A program made the position numbers and the translations under genes. DNA of 64,000 nt from Paraburkholderia silvatlantica. Its GTDB lineage: Bacteria; Pseudomonadota; Gammaproteobacteria; Burkholderiales; Burkholderiaceae. Of this stretch, positions 61,848 through 64,000 are shown piece after piece (within the stretch, counting starts at the first letter, position 1; each line of letters begins with the position of its first letter). The notes beneath the pieces are model-generated. The model worked only from the letters and a program-made list of their open reading frames with translations. It was not told where the DNA came from and searched no databases. The stretch covers positions 1 through 64,000 of the forward strand of contig NZ_QEOL01000032.1 of NCBI RefSeq assembly GCF_003096715.1, written 5' to 3'.

Positions 61848-63174
61848 TTTCCCCAAGCCTGGCACTGCAAGGGATGCGGTTTCTTACGTCCTATCAAATA
61901 CAAATTGGAAAGGAGAAGCTCGACCTAACAAACCTGAAATCCTAAAGGGTAATTCTGATATAACAATTCTTGCTGGCGACCTTTCGGAAGAGCTCAGAAA
62001 AACAGAAACATCATCCCGCATCGTGTCAGGAACAATTGCTTTTAAATCTGGAGAAAATATTAGCAAGCAACAAATGCTTGAACTTATTGACCGCTTTGAA
62101 GATACTTTTTTTGGAAATATGAAAAATCGCGTTGCACCTCTATATGTTCTACATGATGAAGGAGATAAAAAACACATCCATTACATCATTCCAAAAATAT
62201 GCTTAGAGAGCAATAAAAGCTATGACCCTATGCCACCAGACAGAGGAAAATCCACAAAAACCGCTGATTTGATGAAAGCTTTCTCAAGTCTTGAAAATCA
62301 TAATCTTGGTTTTTCTCAAGTTGAAAGGAAGCCCCTCAAACCATCTCACACAAAAACCGAACACAAGTCAAAGGCTCATCGCGAGCACTCTAATTTTTAC
62401 GCTTCCATCTTTAAAGAATTGAAGTCCAAGGAAACTTTTGAAAAAGCGTGCTTAGACTTGGTTAAAAGTGGAGACGTAAAAAACAGGGATGAACTAATAA
62501 CATTTCTCAAAGACCAAGGATATGATTTTTCTCGCATAGGCAAAGATTATCTCTCTGTAGTCAATCCAGATGGTCGAAATATTCGCTTGAAGGGTGGAAT
62601 ATTTGCAGAAGGCGCAGCATATAAAGAACAGGTCAAAGAAGCAATACAACAAGTTAAAAGCTTCGACCCTCAGAAGGCTGCAGAGCAAATTAATAGATTA
62701 GTTGCCATTCGAAACGCAGACAATGAAAAGCGTTATCAAATAAACGCAGACAAGCCCACAACCTCTGAGGCTCGCCAAAACGCCTCACAAGCGCTTAGTC
62801 GTGCTGGTAGCACCGCTACCCCCAACCCATCCCCAAGAACCGCACCTGGCGCAGCGTCGCCAGTGCAAACACAAACCAGAGCCGAGCCGACGCAGGTTCA
62901 GGCTCAACACACTAATGCAGATGCAAAACCCGCATCAGGCAACGATGCAGGCATCTCTATGGGCGCATCAGCAGGAGCTACAGCCATCGGGGGCGCGCAG
63001 ATGCAGCTATCCGCAGCTATTGCTAACAGGAACAGCGCCAAGACCCCCAGCCAGAAAGCCGCTGCAGAGCAGGCAGTTAATCAAGCTCTTGCAGCTTTGG
63101 CACGTGCTCAAGCTCAGTTTGAAGCTGAACAGGCACGCCAACCCAATAACACTAATAACAGGAACAAAATATGA
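61834..63174 (+). CDS. Relaxase/mobilization nuclease
   Basis: 446 residues. The nuclease half (about 1-270) carries the metal-binding three-His motif His107, His114, His116 (LHDEGDKKHIHYIIP). GDLSEELRKTETSSRIVSG and a DP-MPPDRGKSTKTADL segment surround it, in the MOB_P/MOB_HEN-like pattern. The catalytic Tyr or alternative (Tyr18 is a candidate) cannot be settled by eye. The C-terminal about 150 residues are Ala/Gln/Pro-rich repeats (QAQHTNADAKPASGNDAG-like) of higher GC, probably a flexible tail. It nicks oriT and pilots the strand in mobilization. A GGAGG site precedes the ATG. Confidence 0.85.
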   Translation: MIISNFPKPGTARDAVSYVLSNTNWKGEARPNKPEILKGNSDITILAGDLSEELRKTETSSRIVSGTIAFKSGENISKQQMLELIDRFEDTFFGNMKNRVAPLYVLHDEGDKKHIHYIIPKICLESNKSYDPMPPDRGKSTKTADLMKAFSSLENHNLGFSQVERKPLKPSHTKTEHKSKAHREHSNFYASIFKELKSKETFEKACLDLVKSGDVKNRDELITFLKDQGYDFSRIGKDYLSVVNPDGRNIRLKGGIFAEGAAYKEQVKEAIQQVKSFDPQKAAEQINRLVAIRNADNEKRYQINADKPTTSEARQNASQALSRAGSTATPNPSPRTAPGAASPVQTQTRAEPTQVQAQHTNADAKPASGNDAGISMGASAGATAIGGAQMQLSAAIANRNSAKTPSQKAAAEQAVNQALAALARAQAQFEAEQARQPNNTNNRNKI

Positions 63175-63572
63175 TAAAACAAATATTAAAAACACTTGAT
63201 GAGCTTGCAAAAATAGAGCATGAGCTATTAAATCTTGAAGCCTCATTCAAATTTGATAAAAGCACGGTCTATCAAAAGATGACACTAATACGTCATAAAT
63301 TTGAGCTTAAAGATATTCTTTCAAGTTTCCCACAATCCAAAGTCGATGAAGCTCTGTCTTTCAGATTACAAGTTAAAGAAGCGACCCGCAAGCTTGCACC
63401 TGAACCAGAACCAGACGAAGAACCACAACCCGCAGAGGAAAGCGCGCTTGCACACTTCCTGATGTGGCTGATTATTTTGAGTGATAAACCATGCGAGCAT
63501 AAAGCTTTTATGCTCATCGCAATTAATATTTTCTTAGGAGGAAAAAATGAAAAACGATATACAAGAATCTGA
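63171..63572 (+). CDS. Unknown protein downstream of the relaxase
   Basis: 133 residues starting MIKQILKTLDELAKIEHELL. A helical N-terminal half is followed by an acidic Pro/Glu linker (APEPEPDEEPQPAEES) and two short hydrophobic segments (HFLMWLIILS and AFMLIAINIFLGG), so it is probably membrane-associated. The ATG overlaps the relaxase stop as ATGA. No family recognised. Its position suggests a mobilization or coupling accessory role (inference). Confidence 0.68.
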   Translation: MIKQILKTLDELAKIEHELLNLEASFKFDKSTVYQKMTLIRHKFELKDILSSFPQSKVDEALSFRLQVKEATRKLAPEPEPDEEPQPAEESALAHFLMWLIILSDKPCEHKAFMLIAINIFLGGKNEKRYTRI

Positions 63573-63669
63573 ACAATTGGCGAATGACTACAGGGACATG
63601 TGGCAATCCCTGTTATTTTGCCTAATCTTTATCATACCGTTTGGAATAGCATTCTTAATCACGCACTGA
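63547..63669 (+). CDS. Tiny single-span membrane protein
   Basis: 40 residues, starting at an ATG with a perfect TAGGAGGAAAAA ribosome site and overlapping the previous gene by 26 bases. The N-terminal 20 residues are polar and acidic (MKNDIQESEQLANDYRDMWQ); the rest is one hydrophobic helix (SLLFCLIFIIPFGIAFLI) ending THstop. The topology suggests a small inner-membrane protein of the transfer operon. Function unknown. Confidence 0.65.
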   Translation: MKNDIQESEQLANDYRDMWQSLLFCLIFIIPFGIAFLITH

Positions 63670-63677
63670 GGTAACTT

Positions 63678-64000
63678 ATGGGAATAATAACAATAATAAA
63701 AAACCTGCTCTCAGGTCATCCAGAACCAGCAAAGCCCACGCCTAAGGCGATGCCTCAGGCTCAGAAGTATCATCTAAATGAAAATTACGAGTATTTAGAG
63801 GATACTAACAATGACTTAGTTAGAGCTTATAATGAAGTAAAATATTTTCATCAAAAAACAAAGAATGATGCGAAGAAATACAATCCAGCACTCATTCCTT
63901 TAAATGCCGAATATGAAAGACAGAAAAAGTATAGAATAGTCTTTCACTTCATACCAAAACTTCAAAATTACAAGAATGTCCGCTCATACATCCAATTCAG
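63678..64000 (+). CDS. Unknown island gene, cut by the window edge
   Basis: It starts at ATG 63678 with a GAGGT site six bases upstream, eight bases after the previous stop. At least 107 codons are open to the end of the window. The start MGIITIIKNLLSGHPEPAKP is followed by a Lys/Tyr/Asn-rich helical part (QKYHLNENYEYLEDTNND). No family recognised. It is the next member of the same tight operon. Confidence 0.65.
   Translation, partial: MGIITIIKNLLSGHPEPAKPTPKAMPQAQKYHLNENYEYLEDTNNDLVRAYNEVKYFHQKTKNDAKKYNPALIPLNAEYERQKKYRIVFHFIPKLQNYKNVRSYIQF

Larger units (their letters stand above)
57940..64000. mobile_element. Low-GC integrative mobilizable element (left part; runs off the window)
   Basis: From the msrA leader rightward the DNA switches from strongly GC-rich to clearly AT-rich, with AT-ending codons. 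The content is that of a mobilizable island: tyrosine integrase at the end, H-NS-like protein, oriT-like hairpins, MobC, HxH relaxase and several unknown small genes. No conjugative pilus genes are visible, so transfer probably depends on a helper. The right end is outside the window. Confidence 0.88.

Overview
The window is a chromosomal segment of a Burkholderiaceae beta-proteobacterium, most likely Paraburkholderia or Burkholderia. By eye, positions 1 to about 57,940 are strongly GC-rich with GC-ending codons. The gene content also fits that group: xdhABC, hmgA-fahA, a DUF4148-type small periplasmic protein, a DUF5594-like protein and a bifunctional ManC. From about 57,940 to the right edge the base composition falls abruptly to AT-rich, with AT-ending codons. 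That part is a foreign integrated element, and its right end lies outside the window.

Layout of the host part. 0.1-7.6 kb: small conserved proteins, RarD, a TauE/SafE permease, a BON-domain protein, a TAXI solute-binding protein, an HCCA-isomerase-like protein and a LysR regulator. 7.6-12.2 kb: xanthine dehydrogenase operon xdhA-xdhB-xdhC, with an N-terminally short XdhC. 12.5-17.3 kb: an MFS permease, a tiny secreted peptide, and a periplasmic redox cluster (Tat-exported sulfite-oxidase-fold molybdoenzyme, cytochrome b561-like subunit, DUF5666-like protein, divergent YceI). 17.5-23.1 kb: aspartate decarboxylation module aspD-aspT, the relic of a second aspT copy, and a LysR regulator. 23.2-29.9 kb: fertility-inhibition-factor-like protein, enoyl-CoA hydratase, winged-helix/TPR regulator, DUF4148 protein and two MFS permeases. 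30-32.6 kb: homogentisate catabolism (hmgA-fahA). 32.9-57.9 kb: a degenerate EAL protein, then mostly housekeeping genes (murB, yajQ, ArsR/SRPBCC pair, acyltransferase, chemoreceptor, plsY, ybaK, xerD, ogt, queG, tsaE, amiC, EamA, pirin, thioredoxin-TPR, manC, Crp/Fnr regulator with an upstream sigma-54-like promoter, tcdA, pdxH, cfa, DUF72, msrA).

The foreign element (about 57.94-64 kb) starts in the leader of msrA. It carries a tyrosine recombinase, a region with DnaA-box-like repeats, a divergent H-NS-like protein with its own promoter and terminator, an unknown two-gene minus-strand operon joined across a G7 tract, and an oriT-like region. A tightly overlapping plus-strand operon follows: small protein, MobC, HxH relaxase, small membrane-type proteins and a gene cut by the window edge. 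It looks like an integrative mobilizable element that brings its own nucleoid protein. It is the least conventional part of the window.
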